Positions 53,691 through 64,000 of a stretch of DNA of 64,000 bases are shown here, one piece after another. The notes below the pieces were generated by a model. The model was not told where the DNA came from. It saw only the letters and a program-made list of their open reading frames with translations, and ran no database searches. Where the stretch lies: contig OZ024909.1 in NCBI GenBank assembly GCA_964017125.1, positions 74,080,650-74,144,649 of the forward strand. The letters are read 5' to 3'. The translations under genes were made by a program, and so were the position numbers. How positions within the stretch are numbered: position 1 is the stretch's first letter; every line of letters starts with the position of its first letter. Origin of the DNA: Flabesymbios commensalis (lineage: Eukaryota; Annelida; Polychaeta; Terebellida; Flabelligeridae).

Positions 53691-53930
53691 CAAGCCTGAA
53701 TTTACCATTGTCATATTCATCCACTACAAGCCGCGAATTGCTTTCGCAATTCTCACCTTGTAGTGGATGAAGATGACTTCAAGTGGGTGGCAAATGAAAA
53801 AAAGATATTGCTATCATTAAAGCAGTCCCATAAAAAAATCGTTCTAAAAACCCTAGATTTTAGGAAATGATGTCATTATTCAGAGATGATCAATGATGCT
53901 TTGATGCATCGTAAGGGTTTAAAGGGTTAA
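53691..53930 (+). mobile_element. P2 MITE, plus orientation
   Basis: TTAGCCCTTTCAAGCCTGAAT... TTTAAAGGGTTAA, 240 bp. The hairpin at 53717-53771 has arms TCATCCACTACAAG and CTTGTAGTGGATGA around GCGAATTGC/GCAATTC. DNA between hairpin and right end is AT-rich. Confidence 0.8.
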
Positions 53931-54069
53931 CACTTCTGTTTTTAAGACCATCTTTATATACACTATTCAACCATTGTTCTACTGGGAATATATATACATT
54001 TTAACCCTTGAGCTGCTAGGACCGTAGAAGGGTCATTTTAGAGAGCTCCTTGACTAGCGCTGGGGAAGA

Positions 54070-54180
54070 GGGGGGCTGGTGCAGTGGTTAAAGCTGCCTG
54101 CTTGGAATGTCTGAGATCGCGGGTTCGCTCCCCGCTCTGTCATTCAAGTTTCAAAGAAACAATATGTTTCTTCTCCGTTC
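54070..54180 (+). repeat. Isolated tRNA-like SINE head
   Basis: GGGGGCTGGTGCAGTGGTTAAAGC (A-box-like) and GATCGCGGGTTCGCTCCCCGC (B box), then the AAAGAAACAATATGTTTCTTC linker hairpin. Head 2 and the tail are missing. It matches the alternative head of the SINE at 19883-20194. It is not a plausible functional tRNA because the cloverleaf arms do not close properly. Confidence 0.7.
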
Positions 54181-54339
54181 TCCGTATGTTGCTAGGTGTA
54201 TATACGTTTTCAAGTGTGTTACATACGTGGGGAATTATGACAAAATTGATAAGTTATTTTGTGGCAGATCCTCAGTAAATAAAATAACTCAATTTGGGAT
54301 ATGGCATTTTTTCAAAAAATACTTTATGTTTCGTAGTTT

Positions 54340-55320
54340 GAAGCTAGAAATTGTGTTTGCAATTCCAGCTTCAAACGAATAAAAAATAGAAACAAACAAT
54401 TCAGCAGCACAGGCGTCACTGTTATAATCCCTGTAGGCTTAATAAGAGTGCATCACCTGTAATGGTAAATAATCTATAACTACACTAGCTAAATTAGGAC
54501 CTGCTACTCAATGGAAATCGATAGGAAATAAGCAATTTATACCAAGGCCACATTACTCGGCGTGGCAGGAAAAACGTCATTGGATAAGACGTATTCAATT
54601 AACGAGAGACCCCAGGGTTTAACCCTTGAAACGCTGAAATATATTTTTACAAACCAAGACACTCAAGATTTTTTTTCAATTTGAAATCATTATAAATGTC
54701 TTAGTTAGATCTTTCCGCTTCATTTTAATACATATGTTAATTTTACTCGCAGGGATCGACTTTAGACTTCAGATTCCGACGTCTAAAGTCGATCCCCGCT
54801 AGGTAATGGCTAACCATAGATTAACCATTCTATGGGTTAACCACCTTAACATCTAGCTGTGTCTGTCTATTTTCTATCACCTGCCGCAATTCGCACGAAA
54901 ACGTGAATTAAATTAGTTGTTTCAATAAAATACCGAAGTATACTGTTGTAGTTTCAGGTTAAAATTTGTTTTTAATTTGACTAGTTTTTTTCACATTATG
55001 TCACGAGGTACGTAAATAATAACACGCTTAATATCTGAGTGAGTCTTTCTAAGCATGTCTAACCCTGTATACAAAGCCGAAATATTTTTGTATAAACCAT
55101 GGAGTCCAAAGGGTTTTTTCAATTTAAAATTATCATGTCTTAGTTAGCTCTTTCTGCTTCGTTTGAATACATATGGTAAGGGTATACATACAGCTATTAA
55201 TAACGTTTAATTCTTCCAGTGCGGGAATCGTCTACAGACCTCAGAATCTGACATCTATAGATTAAGATTACTGATTTCTCAGCTAAGATGCGGCGTTCTA
55301 TTTATTGCTACAAAAAACAG
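54340..55320 (-). repeat. Composite repeat D, inverted copy
   Basis: It runs backwards through the D blocks of 6590-4575: AATTGC hairpin and CAAACAATTCAGC (54345-54410), ATAGGAAATAAGCAATTTATACCAAGG, GTATTCAATTAACGAGAGACC, a P1 copy (54619-54812), the spacer with CACCTGCCGCAATTCGCACG and ACACGCTTAATATCTG, then GTATAAACCATGGAGTCC and GATTAAGATTACTGATTTCTC. It lacks the Harbinger-like insert of the left copy. Confidence 0.8.
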
Positions 55321-55352
55321 AAAATTATGCAAACAAAACGAGAGACCCCAGG

Positions 55353-55599
55353 GTTTGACCCTTAAAGCGCTGAATATTTTTATATAAACCAAGCCACAAT
55401 TTTTTTTTCGATTTGAATTCATCATAATATCTTAGTTAGCTATATTTTCGCTGCATTTGAATACCTTTTTTATGGGTCTACGGCCATTATAAATATCTTA
55501 CTCGCGGGGAGCGACTTTATACGTCAGATTACAAACGTCAGAATATGACGTCTACAGACGTCAGATTCTGACATTCGATCCCCGCTCTGTAAGAGTTAA
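55353..55599 (-). repeat. P1 MITE copy, reverse orientation, nearly complete
   Basis: TTTGACCCTTAAAGCGCTGAA... CGATCCCCGCTCTGTAAGAGTTAA, 247 bp, hairpin at about 55505-55585. The D spacer follows again (55600-56290), so P1 and spacer alternate in tandem over 54.6-56.4 kb. Confidence 0.75.
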
Positions 55600-55784
55600 C
55601 CATCCTAACATCTAGCTATGTTCGCCGCAATTCGCATCTCAACGTGAATTTAATTACTTGTTTCAATCAAATACCTAATATAATGTTGTAGTATTAGGTT
55701 AAAATTTGTTGTGAAAGATTATAGGTCTAGCATTTTTCTTTTAGTTTTATTCATTATTTTTCACGAGGTACGTGAATAATAAAC

Positions 55785-56206
55785 CAGGGTTCCCACGGTC
55801 ATTGAAAATAATGGAAAACCATGGAAAATGAAAAAATAAAATCCAGGCCTGGAAAAGTCATGGAAAATGAAAATTTGGCAAAAAATCATGGAAAAGTCAT
55901 GGAATTTTGAATTTTTATAAATGTCTATCACATTTCTTTTGACAAAAATGTTTTGATTCACACTACACTTTTGACACACAATGACACTGGCAGTCCACCT
56001 ATCGCTGTACAAAATTTTACGTGCAAAAAGGAGTTAAGAAGAAACCTGCGGCACCGGTCTTATTTTCGATCAGACCACTGTGGTGGTGGAGACTGTACAG
56101 TATATTTTTATATTCGTATGCAAAGTCATGGAATTCTTAAGAAATTGTCATGGAAAGTTATGGAAAAGTCATGGAATTTCATTTGCGGATATCCGTGGGA
56201 ACCCTG
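55785..56206. mobile_element. 422-bp hAT-like MITE with TAAAC target duplication
   Basis: Ends CAGGGTTCCCACGG and CCGTGGGAACCCTG are perfect inverted repeats. TAAAC at 55780-55784 is repeated at 56207-56211. The related spacer at 55010-55035 lacks the insert. Inside, ATGGAAAAGTCATGGAA-type phrases recur near both ends. CAGGG ends and a 5-bp duplication fit hAT. No transposase is present. Confidence 0.85.
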
Positions 56207-56599
56207 TAAACGCCTAATATCTGGGTAAATCCTTCTAAGAATACCGTCCCTTGCATGTTTACCTCCCACAGAGCTGAAATATATTTGTATAAACCATGTA
56301 AAGGAGACCATTTCGATTTAAAATCATCATAAATGTCTTAGTTAGCTCTTTCTGCATCATTTTTGAATACCTATGTTATGGGTCTGTGGCATTTTCATGG
56401 CCAATTTAAAATTTTTCTTTAAAACTTGTTATATTTAAAATAAAAACATTTTTACTGTTTGATAATTATCTGAATAACATCAATTTTCTCAAATTGACGT
56501 ACACGTTATCTCTATAAGCTATAGATTTATTAATACGACGAGTAATCCATTTACTATATTTCTGTTTATGTTTTTTAAACTTAATCAGTTTAGAAAATG

Positions 56600-56800
56600 A
56601 AAAATGAAATGAAATGAATCGGGCTTTAGGCCACCTTTGTGCACATATAGGCTAAACTGGGCCAGGAGAACCTCCTGAGGATGGTGAGATGATTGAGATG
56701 ACACTGTCCTCCAGACACAGGATTCGAAATTCGAGCCCTGGCGGTCTGAGGCCGAGCACGCTACCTCTCGGTCACGGAGGCTCCCAACAATACTGACGTT
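56600..56800 (-). mobile_element. 5'-truncated SINE with target duplication
   Basis: CAGTTTAGAA at 56586-56595 and 56801-56810 flank a copy holding only head 2 and the tail (AATCGGGCTTTAGGCCACC to CACGGAGGCTCCCAACAA). Truncation within the linker fits target-primed reverse transcription. Confidence 0.85.
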
Positions 56801-57287
56801 CAGTTTAGAAGGAAAATGTTGATTTACAGAATCTAAATGATTGAATGCAAAATGTTGTAATTCTCTTCTTTGTCTGTACTTAATTGATAATATCGCCTAC
56901 ATATTAAAAGCGGACAACGCATCAACAAAATCATTTATGTTCTTAGTGTTTAATCTATAAGATTTAAACATTTCAGGAGGGGTACTTTTTACTAGTATTG
57001 GATCAATCACTTAAAAGTATGGTTGATGGTCAGCCAGCCGATGTGCTAAGAAACACAGCATTATCAATCAAGATCAGCATCACAAAGCTCTGACTTCTGA
57101 ACTTTTAGCCACTTAGTCCTCTATGCTGGAAACAATGGGCAAAATAGCCAAAAGCCTGGTGAGAAAAAAAGATCAAATAAAGAATCTTAGATCCAGCACA
57201 CACACACTCTTTGATTGATGATAGAATCTGAGCAGATGGGATGGTGCGCAAAAAGCAAGGTGATAAAGAAGGTATTATGATGGCATA

Positions 57288-57445
57288 ATAAAGGTAATAA
57301 AGAAAGTTAATAATGAAGGTGATAAGGAATGCGATAATAAAGGTAGTAATAAAGGTAATAATAAATGTAATAATGAAGGTAATAATAAAGGTAATAATAA
57401 AGGTAAAGAGGATGGCAATAACGAACATAATAATGAAGGTAGTAG
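57288..57445 (+). repeat. Degenerate 12-15-bp repeat (AATAAAGGT type)
   Basis: About 12 units of AATAATAAAGGT and variants. The minus-strand frame rich in FIIT is a by-product. The surrounding 56810-57287 shows nothing recognisable. Confidence 0.8.
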
Positions 57446-57619
57446 TGAAGATACTAAAATACAGGGGAACACTGGAATGTTTCACAAAAATAACCTGAAG
57501 TGGAAAAGGTTTAATCAAATAATTTTTAACAGACGATTATATAAGTGTTATTGTTTTAAATGTGAATGTGTTTCGTCATTTTATGCTGAGCAATGCGTCA
57601 GTAAATCTAGCTTTAAATG

Positions 57620-58860
57620 AATGAAAAATACTCAAACATTTCAAACAATTCAGAGGGACAATTCTAACGGTTGACAAAAATACAGAACAACAAGTTTAAC
57701 AGCTTGTAACACCATAGCAGGACATGGTTAGCAAATTGGTAGCAATAGAGAAGGACAAGGTTAACAGTTGATAACAATAGAGAAGGAAAAGGTTAACAAT
57801 TGGTAGCAATGCAAAAGGACAAGGTTAACAATTGGTGACAATAGAGAAGGACAAGGTTAACAGTTGGTAATAATACAGAAGGACAATGGAAACAGTTGGT
57901 AACAATACAGAAGGACAATGGTAACAGTTGGTAACAAGCCAGAAGGACACGTTTACCAATTGGTAACAATACAGAAGAACAAGGTTAACAGCTGGTAAGA
58001 ATACAGAAGGACAATGTTAATAGTTGGTAACAATACAGAAGGACAATGTTAACAGTTGATAACAATACAGAAGGACAAGGTTAACAGTTGGTAAGAATAC
58101 AGAAGGACAATGTTAACAGCTGATAACAATACAGAAGGACAATTCTAACAGTTGATAACAATAGAGAAGGACAACAATTGGTAACAATACAAAAGGACAA
58201 GGTTAACACTTGGTGACAATAGAGAAGGGCAATTCTAACAATTGGTGACAACATAGCAGGACACGGTTAAGTTTGGAATCTGATATTTCCCAATGTTGTT
58301 TCGGTGTTGTGCTGCAATCAAAGACGGAGGGTCAACATTAATCCTTTCAGCCCGAGTACCGACCTTAGACGTAAGAATCTGACGTCAATAGACGTCAGAT
58401 TCTGACGTCAATAGTCGATCCCGCACATGGTTTATATAAAAATATGTCAGCGTTTTAACGGTAAAACAACATTCTATCATAAGTCTCGTGTTTGCCAGGT
58501 ATGGGGATCTAAAGACCCCAGCGAACACGGCATGTTGACCCAATGCTGGTTTAATGCTGGTCCAGCGTCGTAGACGATAAACCAGCAGTAAACCAATATC
58601 GGCTACATTTCTCTTGTTGGTTAGGACATCTCCGTTGATTGTAGTACGACAGGACAACTGAATTCGCTGCGAACACGTCCTGGTGTGACTCCCACAAAAA
58701 GTCAGAGAAGTCAGACAATCAGATCAACTCAAGGTCAAATCTCACAATGCTACAGGCATTATAATGGCTGTAGAATTGTGAAATAAGGCTGACCTTGAGA
58801 TGAGCTTTCGAGAAAACCCTAGCTACAGGTCAAGTGAGTCGTTTGTTGATTGAAAATGTA
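57620..58860 (-). repeat. Repeat family B, inverted copy
   Basis: It reads as the reverse of 13420-14815: the 32-bp array (57650-58268, about 19 units), GGTGTTGTGCTGCAATCAAAGACGG, a P1-like palindrome (58345-58440), an H2 palindrome (58515-58625), GTAGTACGACAGGACAACTG, GTGTGACTCCCAC and CATTATAATGGC. Only the array length and small indels differ, plus a more complete P1 palindrome in this copy. Confidence 0.85.
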
Positions 58861-58890
58861 ACCAGTCAGAGTTGTTTCTCCCTATTGTAA

Positions 58891-59205
58891 AAAAAATGAA
58901 ATGAATCGGGCTTTAGGCCACCTTTGTGCACATATAGGCTAAACTGGGCCAGGAGAACCTCCTGAGGATGGTGAGATGAATGAGATGACACTGTCCTCCA
59001 GACACAAGATTCGAAACTCGAGCACTGGCGGTCTGAGGCCGAGCACGCTACCTCTCGGTCACGGATGCTCCCCACAATACTGACTTTCACACGTGGATGG
59101 GGAAGAAACATTTGTGTTTCTTTCAAACCGCCAAGACCGGGAACCGAACCCCGAACTCTGGCGTGAAAGGCAGCGGTGCTAACCACTACCCTAGGGCCCC
59201 CGCCC
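58891..59205 (-). mobile_element. Full-length two-headed tRNA SINE with 13-bp target duplication
   Basis: CTCCCTATTGTAA at 58878-58890 and 59206-59218. Complete order of head 1, linker, head 2 and tail on the minus strand, very similar to 23716-24037, with CACACGTGGATGGGGAAGAA in the linker. It lies just outside the B copy and inserted after it. Confidence 0.9.
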
Positions 59206-59433
59206 CTCCCTATTGTAACCCTTTGCCTGGATTAAAATCACCTAGAATGATGAAGAAATGGTAAAACATAATTTAAAATTAGTAGACCAAAATAACCTTT
59301 TCGTTATCTTTTTAATAAATAGTTTGGAAAAAGCACAATATTCGTGACTGACACTGTTTGTAAATTCAACACAGTTCCTGATTCTCCTTTAATATGGATC
59401 GTGTTTTCGACCAAGCAGCATATCCCAAAAATA

Positions 59434-59494
59434 CAATCAATCAACGAATCAATGAATCAATGAATAAATGAATGAATGAATGAATGAATGAATG

Positions 59495-59553
<59 letters not shown>

Positions 59554-59554
59554 T

Positions 59555-59594
<40 letters not shown>

Positions 59595-59595
59595 T

Positions 59596-59639
<44 letters not shown>

Positions 59640-59850
59640 GTCAATCAGTCAATCAGTCAGTCAGTCAGTCAGTCGGTCGGTCGGTCGGTCGGTCGGTCGG
59701 TCGGTCGGTCGGTCGGTCGGTCGGTCGGTCGGTCGGTCGGTCGGTCGGTCGGTCGGTCGGTCGGTCGGTCGGTCGGTCGGTCGGTCAGTCAGTCAGTCAG
59801 TCAGTCAGTCAGTCAGTCAGTCAGTCAGTCAGTCAGTCAGTCAGTCAGTC
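59434..59850. repeat. Multi-phase tetranucleotide array (AATG)n-(AATC)n-(AGTC)n-(GGTC)n-(AGTC)n
   Basis: A continuous 400-bp run whose unit changes stepwise by one base: AATG, AATC (about 35 units), AGTC, GGTC (about 28 units, 59673-59786), then AGTC again. The 141-codon plus-strand frame (INQS...GRSV) is only its translation. Confidence 0.97.
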
Positions 59851-60100
59851 TCAATTCATCGCCCACTTACGTCATAACAATAAGGAAATTATACAAAAAC
59901 AGTTACCAATCCAATAAAATGACGAACCCAGAAAAAGAAGCAGCAAATAGATGCCGAGTCCACTGGGAAGACAATAAGTTAAAGAAATCTGATTAGTTGA
60001 CAGATCTCATTTAGATCCACGTATAAGGTTTTAACATCACCGAGGCAGCTGCCATGACAAATTAAACTTTTAAATTACACAACACAAATGTATAAACCCT
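59851..60100. other. No gene seen
   Basis: Unassigned sequence between the tetranucleotide array and the hairpin repeat. Confidence 0.4.
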
Positions 60101-60109
60101 CTACCCGTT

Positions 60110-60380
60110 AAGTTAATTTACTTTAATTGTCATCCACTTGAAGTTGTGCTCCACTACCGCGACCCACAACTTCACGTGGGTGAACATTATGAAATGTTGT
60201 TTAATTTCAGATCAAACCATTCCAAATCTTAATGTTAAAAACTCATTTTGTCCCCAATAGCAGTAATTTAATTTGAATAATGAACTGTGTAAAAACGACA
60301 ATGGTCGTGATTGGAGGCTTCGCTCGCAATAACCGTGATTTAATTTGAATTATTACCCCTTACAGCGCCGCGGTTAAAGT
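60110..60380. repeat. Dispersed repeat with a TTGAAGTTGT hairpin, longer copy
   Basis: GTTAAGTTAATTTAC, the hairpin CATCCACTTGAAGTTGTG...CACAACTTCACGTGGGTG (60132-60182), CAGATCAAACCATTCCAAATC, TTTTGTCCCCAATAGCAGT and ACGACAATGGTCGTG follow the order of 15650-15890. The right end has TTACCCCTTACAGCGCCGCGG, again TTAACCCTT-like. Confidence 0.65.
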
Positions 60381-60584
60381 GTTAAAGTCTAACACAGCAA
60401 AGCAATTTAAAGTTAAGGATAATTGATAGCTAGGTATATCAGTCTCACTCGATCAAAAAATATTAGTGTTGAAACCGGAAAATAGTTTAATAAAAAACAA
60501 TCATTGCTAAACGTAATGACACAGAATAGACGATTATAACACTTACACGTGGTATATTTGCATGCGTACTATGGGCCACAAAGT

Positions 60585-61075
60585 GTTGTAGACATCGCAG
60601 CTGAATAAACCATTGAATTCAGAAAGCAATGGAGAAGGATGCCCGTGTCATCCCTGATATGAACTGAAGGTCATGGGGGATGGTTAATTCAGATAATCCG
60701 GAAGTTATTGTCAGGTAGATTTAAAATCAGAATTCACACCTAAAGCCCCGAATATGTGATTTCCGTCCAATATACTATTCTATGTACATGTCAAGTTCTA
60801 TTTGCCGATACAAAACTTATAATTGGCAAATTGAATTTGTTATGTGAACGGTAACTTCGTAACTTCTGGCTGATAAATTCACTAGTCAATGAAATCATGT
60901 TGATGGTAACTGACAACTATGTATGTATTGAAAATTAAAATGTGTTTCTGATATTGGTGATTTTCCTCTACAGACAACAATAATCAACAATCGCATTATT
61001 CTAAAAAATAAAAATTCGCAATACATATCATTAATATACCATTGAAATTATCCATTAATAATACTTTAGATTTGA
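60585..61075 (-). repeat. Repeat block C, inverted copy
   Basis: The reverse complement matches 8070-8560 (CATTGAATTCAGAAAGCAAT, CCCGAATATGTGATTTC, ACTAGTCAATGAAATCATG, AATATACCATTGAAATTATC). Between this block and family A on this side lies about 1.9 kb (61076-62950) absent from the left arm. Confidence 0.8.
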
Positions 61076-62499
61076 ACATCAAAATCATTTCAAGAGTTTA
61101 CTTACAAAACATTCATAAATGCGGACGGTTTTAAAATATTTATTCAACGTTATTTAGAAGACGGCGATGGTGAATCTAGTGCCACATCTGACAGAATAAC
61201 CAGCAGTTATACTAATAATTCTGCCAATGTAGGTATATAATTTACGTTTGGTCACTTTTCAGTGGAACTCACCATTTTCACAGACTTCAATAATAATATC
61301 TGCACGGATGAAGACTCGATATAAATCAATCAATGTTATACATTGATCTGTCCGACATATTGTGTTGATGGTAACTACAGTTACCCCTCACCGCTTACCC
61401 ACAGTGAAAGGGCTGGATACACTGCAACCGGAGTGATTACATTGAATTAAGAAAGCAATGAAGTCCAATACGTGTCAACCATGCTCAACGCAAGAATTGT
61501 GGTTTCAAAGAAGCTGAGAAGTAACTCTCAGACCTATTTTTAGATGAGTCACATTTTACAAAACAACACAACTCAATAATAACACAAAGTAAACTTGATA
61601 ATCTGTATATGTTCATATGTCATGTTGCGTTTATAGCGAGCGGACGCGCGAGCTGGGGCCCGAAGGGCCCAAGCTCGCGGGAGCGAGCTCTTACAGCAAC
61701 GCGTGTGGTCAGTGACTAGCAAAATTAGATTTGATTTTTAACACTCACAGGCACAGTGTCAGGACTGATATTTCGTGGTCCAACATGCCTCTGATCATGT
61801 TCATGGGCGCTGACATCTTGTTTGTTTATTTTCTGTTCAGATGTCAAAGTTCAACCTCACTGGCATCATGCTGAGACAGATATTCCTATCGTACTTTTCC
61901 CGTTTTATCGCTCAGTCTGATTGTGGTACCACCTAGCGAGTGGGTAGGACAGTTGATGTGTATCACTATAGCCGCATGAACATTTCCCCCTACGACTCAT
62001 CAAATTGGAGGTATTGGCAGATCAGTCTATATTTCGGCAATCATATTTTCATAAGATTAATTTTTGTTCTTTTTAAACAATGACGATGTAGATAACGCTA
62101 CATTTCTGTAAATAGTAGTGTGATCTAACTCAGTCAGTGTTGCAGGTCCATATAATTGTTTCTTTGTTTGCTTTAGACCCAGTTGGTTTCATAGAAATAT
62201 ACTTATGTATGTATGTTCTGTGGTTGGTTTAGACCTAAGCTAGCACGTAAGTGGGCTGCCTGGGCCTTCCGACAATATATGGATCGCTCAACACCCTGCG
62301 ACAGGGCCCGCCATTTGTTAGTAGTCTAGCCTACACGTTATCCTCACGTTACATTGCCTTATACTTATAGCGTATGTCATTACATGAGCCCCTACTTTAG
62401 TTCATAATAATTTCCGCTCGCTTTCTAGGCATGCCTATTCATATTATGTAATTTTATAATACCACGTAATGATCCATCATAATGTTGATCCTTGTATAA
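61076..62499. other. Unassigned; contains one GC-rich perfect hairpin
   Basis: No gene recognised. GAAAGCAATGAAGTCCAATACG near 61460 partly repeats the block C edge (60627). The GC-rich hairpin at 61647-61679 is described separately. Confidence 0.45.
61647..61679. repeat. GC-rich hairpin
   Basis: CGCGAGCTGGGGCCC, loop GAA, GGGCCCAAGCTCGCG. Fourteen of 15 positions pair, and the block stands out in an AT-rich window. Flanks GAGCGGACG and GGGAGCGAGC add further GC. Confidence 0.8.
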
Positions 62500-62710
62500 G
62501 CCAAGCAGACCACATTTTTTTTTCAATATGAAATCATCATAAATATTTTAGTTAGCTCTTTCAGCTTCATTTGAATACCTATGTTCTGGGTTTACTGCCG
62601 CTAGAAATGTGTTTCTTTCAGTGCGGGGATCTTCGTTATACGTCACAATCGGGCGTCTACAGACGTCAGATTTTGACGTATAAAGAGGGTCGCCGAGCTC
62701 AAAGGGTTAA
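62500..62710 (-). repeat. P1 MITE copy, reverse orientation
   Basis: GAAATCATCATAAATATTTTAG, CATTTGAATACCTATGTTCTGG, CAGTGCGGGGATCTTCG, the hairpin around GGCGTCTACAGACGTCAG and the end CAAAGGGTTAA. The outer left end is decayed. Confidence 0.75.
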
Positions 62711-62954
62711 GGAATATATGGTTTGTCCATAAAAAGATTGCCAATATATTTATTGTTTCTATGTCTATATTTATCAACCCATCTAGCACCATAGATTGAG
62801 ATGTAATATTAAATCCAAAAATATTTAAAACTATATATGTGAATATATAGTTTTCAACCTAGTTATAAACACCAGTGAGGAATGTTTAACTTGATTTTGA
62901 TTATTACTACAATGTTATAATTAAATATAAACTGTATAAACAGCCGGTCTCGTG

Positions 62955-63060
62955 TCAACTGACACCCGAAACATCTATTCACTGTTGGTTTCATGTTGGG
63001 CCACCGTCTGCGACGAAGACCCAACACTAAAACACCAATGCCTTTGTATATTTGGTGCAA
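62955..63060. repeat. H2 palindromic element
   Basis: GTCAACTGACACCCGAAACATC... with TGTTGGTTTCATGTTGGGCC and the centre ACCGTCTGCGACGAAGACCC. The right arm is partly decayed. It abuts family A. Confidence 0.7.
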
Positions 63061-64000
63061 ACTAAATGAGTGACCTTGACCGTCCGTGTTGACCTCTGAG
63101 CGGACATCTTGAGAGCTCTGGTGTGGTCTTGGTTTTATCACCTCACAGCTATAAATAGTCCTTTAAGGATCTAGTGGACTTCATCATTGACAGATGTGTC
63201 CGGCTCTATAAGTCTCCCCTTATTAGTTATTCCTTTGGGATACTCCAGTTAACGAGGCCAGTGTCCCTATAAGTATCCCTACTGCTGATTATTATTGAGC
63301 TTCGGGGTCCTGGGTTTGAATCCTAGATGAGCAATCTAGCTCTAGTGGGTTTTCATCAATGCATGTATGCCTTATCCCACAGGAGGCGTCTCGACCCAAT
63401 TTAGCCTACACAATGCACGTTACATGTCCTGAAAGCATTGGGGGTCAATATATTGATAGCAAAAGAACGTGATACAAACTGACCCGCGGTCCAGAATTCA
63501 CGATCAAAACAAAATGTGGTCTGCTCAGCCACCCACCCACCCAATGTTACGCAAATATCGCAGACCACAATAATAGTAGATGTGAATTATAAATTGAAGG
63601 TCAGTGTGACAAATGAGCGGCCAACAGTTTGCACCTCGTTTTGTTCCTGTGAATAGTTTGATCCCCGGTGCTTCCGGACCATGTCACGTGGCTGTATTGT
63701 GTGTCATGATAATGTCAGTTTGATCTTTTGTGAGAATCTGATGAATAATTCTGTAATTCTCACACATTGCTGATTGTAAAGACAGCAACGTAGGCCTACA
63801 TATATGGATTATGTATTCCGCAGAATATACACCTAAATCGGCTACATGTGTGACCAGTCGTACACTATATTACTGGAACTGAATTTTATATGTACATGTT
63901 TCAATCAAGTTTTGAATCAAGTGAAATGTAACCGAAATTTATGAAATATTTTATGGTTGAAGCTGAAATAAATAAATGTCGGAGGTGTATGTTTCTATCA
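63038..64000 (+). repeat. Repeat family A, right copy, running off the window
   Basis: It matches the reverse complement of 7990-7030 over nearly its full length: GTGACCTTGACCGTCCGTG, ATGTGTCCGGCTCTATAAG, GGGTCCTGGGTTTGAATCC (B-box-like), CCCACAGGAGGCGTCTCGACCC, CCGGACCATGTCACGTGGC. At 63970-64000 the first 25-bp unit (GGAGGTGTATGTTTCTATCA) begins, so the array should continue beyond the window. Confidence 0.85.

Noticed and set aside
54070-54140. Possible tRNA gene
   Set aside because: A and B boxes are present, but the acceptor and anticodon arms do not close, and the sequence continues into the SINE linker.
4575-55320. One giant palindrome covering the whole window
   Set aside because: A, C and B fit a single inverted duplication, but the D copies (4.6-6.6 and 54.3-55.3 kb) and the 24/34-kb and 44.7/51.9-kb inverted pairs have different centres, so one event cannot explain all.
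57105-57518. 137-codon minus-strand frame rich in FIIT
   Set aside because: Most of it is the AATAAAGGT-type low-order repeat. The remainder has no similarity I recognise.
59492-59917. 141-codon frame (INQS then GRSV repeats)
   Set aside because: Translation of the multi-phase tetranucleotide array.

Overview
The window looks like repeat-dense, AT-rich nuclear DNA of an animal, most likely a marine invertebrate. The grounds are a complete two-ORF LINE, tRNA-derived SINEs with target-site duplications, many palindromic MITE-like elements, long minisatellites and tetranucleotide arrays, and no operon-like coding. Part of it is rich in AGGCCT, as I recall from some invertebrate deuterostomes and molluscs. 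The phylum cannot be settled from the sequence. I recognise no intact host gene. The only long open frames belong to the LINE.

Layout. 0-4.5 kb: a 41-bp minisatellite carrying TGACGTCA in most units, a large hairpin centred on TGACTCATGAGTCA, and MITE fragments. 4.5-8.6 kb: composite repeats D, A and C, with a Harbinger-like MITE inside D. 8.6-13.4 kb: mostly unassigned sequence with a weak, decayed reverse-transcriptase match. 13.4-14.8 kb: repeat B with a 32-bp minisatellite. 15-24 kb: palindromic MITEs, a direct duplication, a Tc1-like fragment, SINEs and microsatellites. 24.1-34.05 kb: a unit bounded by long inverted repeats. It holds the decayed 3' half of a multicopy gene ending in a CXC zinc-binding tail, and a LINE of about 6 kb with both ORFs open (27.37 to about 33.1-33.4 kb, minus strand). 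34-44.4 kb: hairpins, a third copy of repeat A with a 1.1-kb array of 25-bp units, and a second CXC-gene relic. 44.7-51.9 kb: a 7.2-kb unit between inverted repeats, AGGCCT-rich, containing a fossil LTR and two non-autonomous DNA elements. 52-64 kb: SINEs, a hAT-like element, inverted copies of D, B, C and A, and more arrays.

Two large-scale patterns stand out. First, blocks A, C and B occur in the same order in inverted orientation at the two ends of the window (6.8-14.8 kb and 64.0-57.6 kb). Second, several unrelated-looking repeats share one design: TTAACCCTTT-like ends with one strong hairpin set close to one end. The LINE supplies the only plausible retrotransposition machinery seen here. 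No autonomous source of DNA transposase is intact in the window.

All homology statements are by eye from remembered family motifs and from comparison within the window. Edges of diverged repeats are good to about 10-30 bp. Edges supported by target-site duplications are exact.
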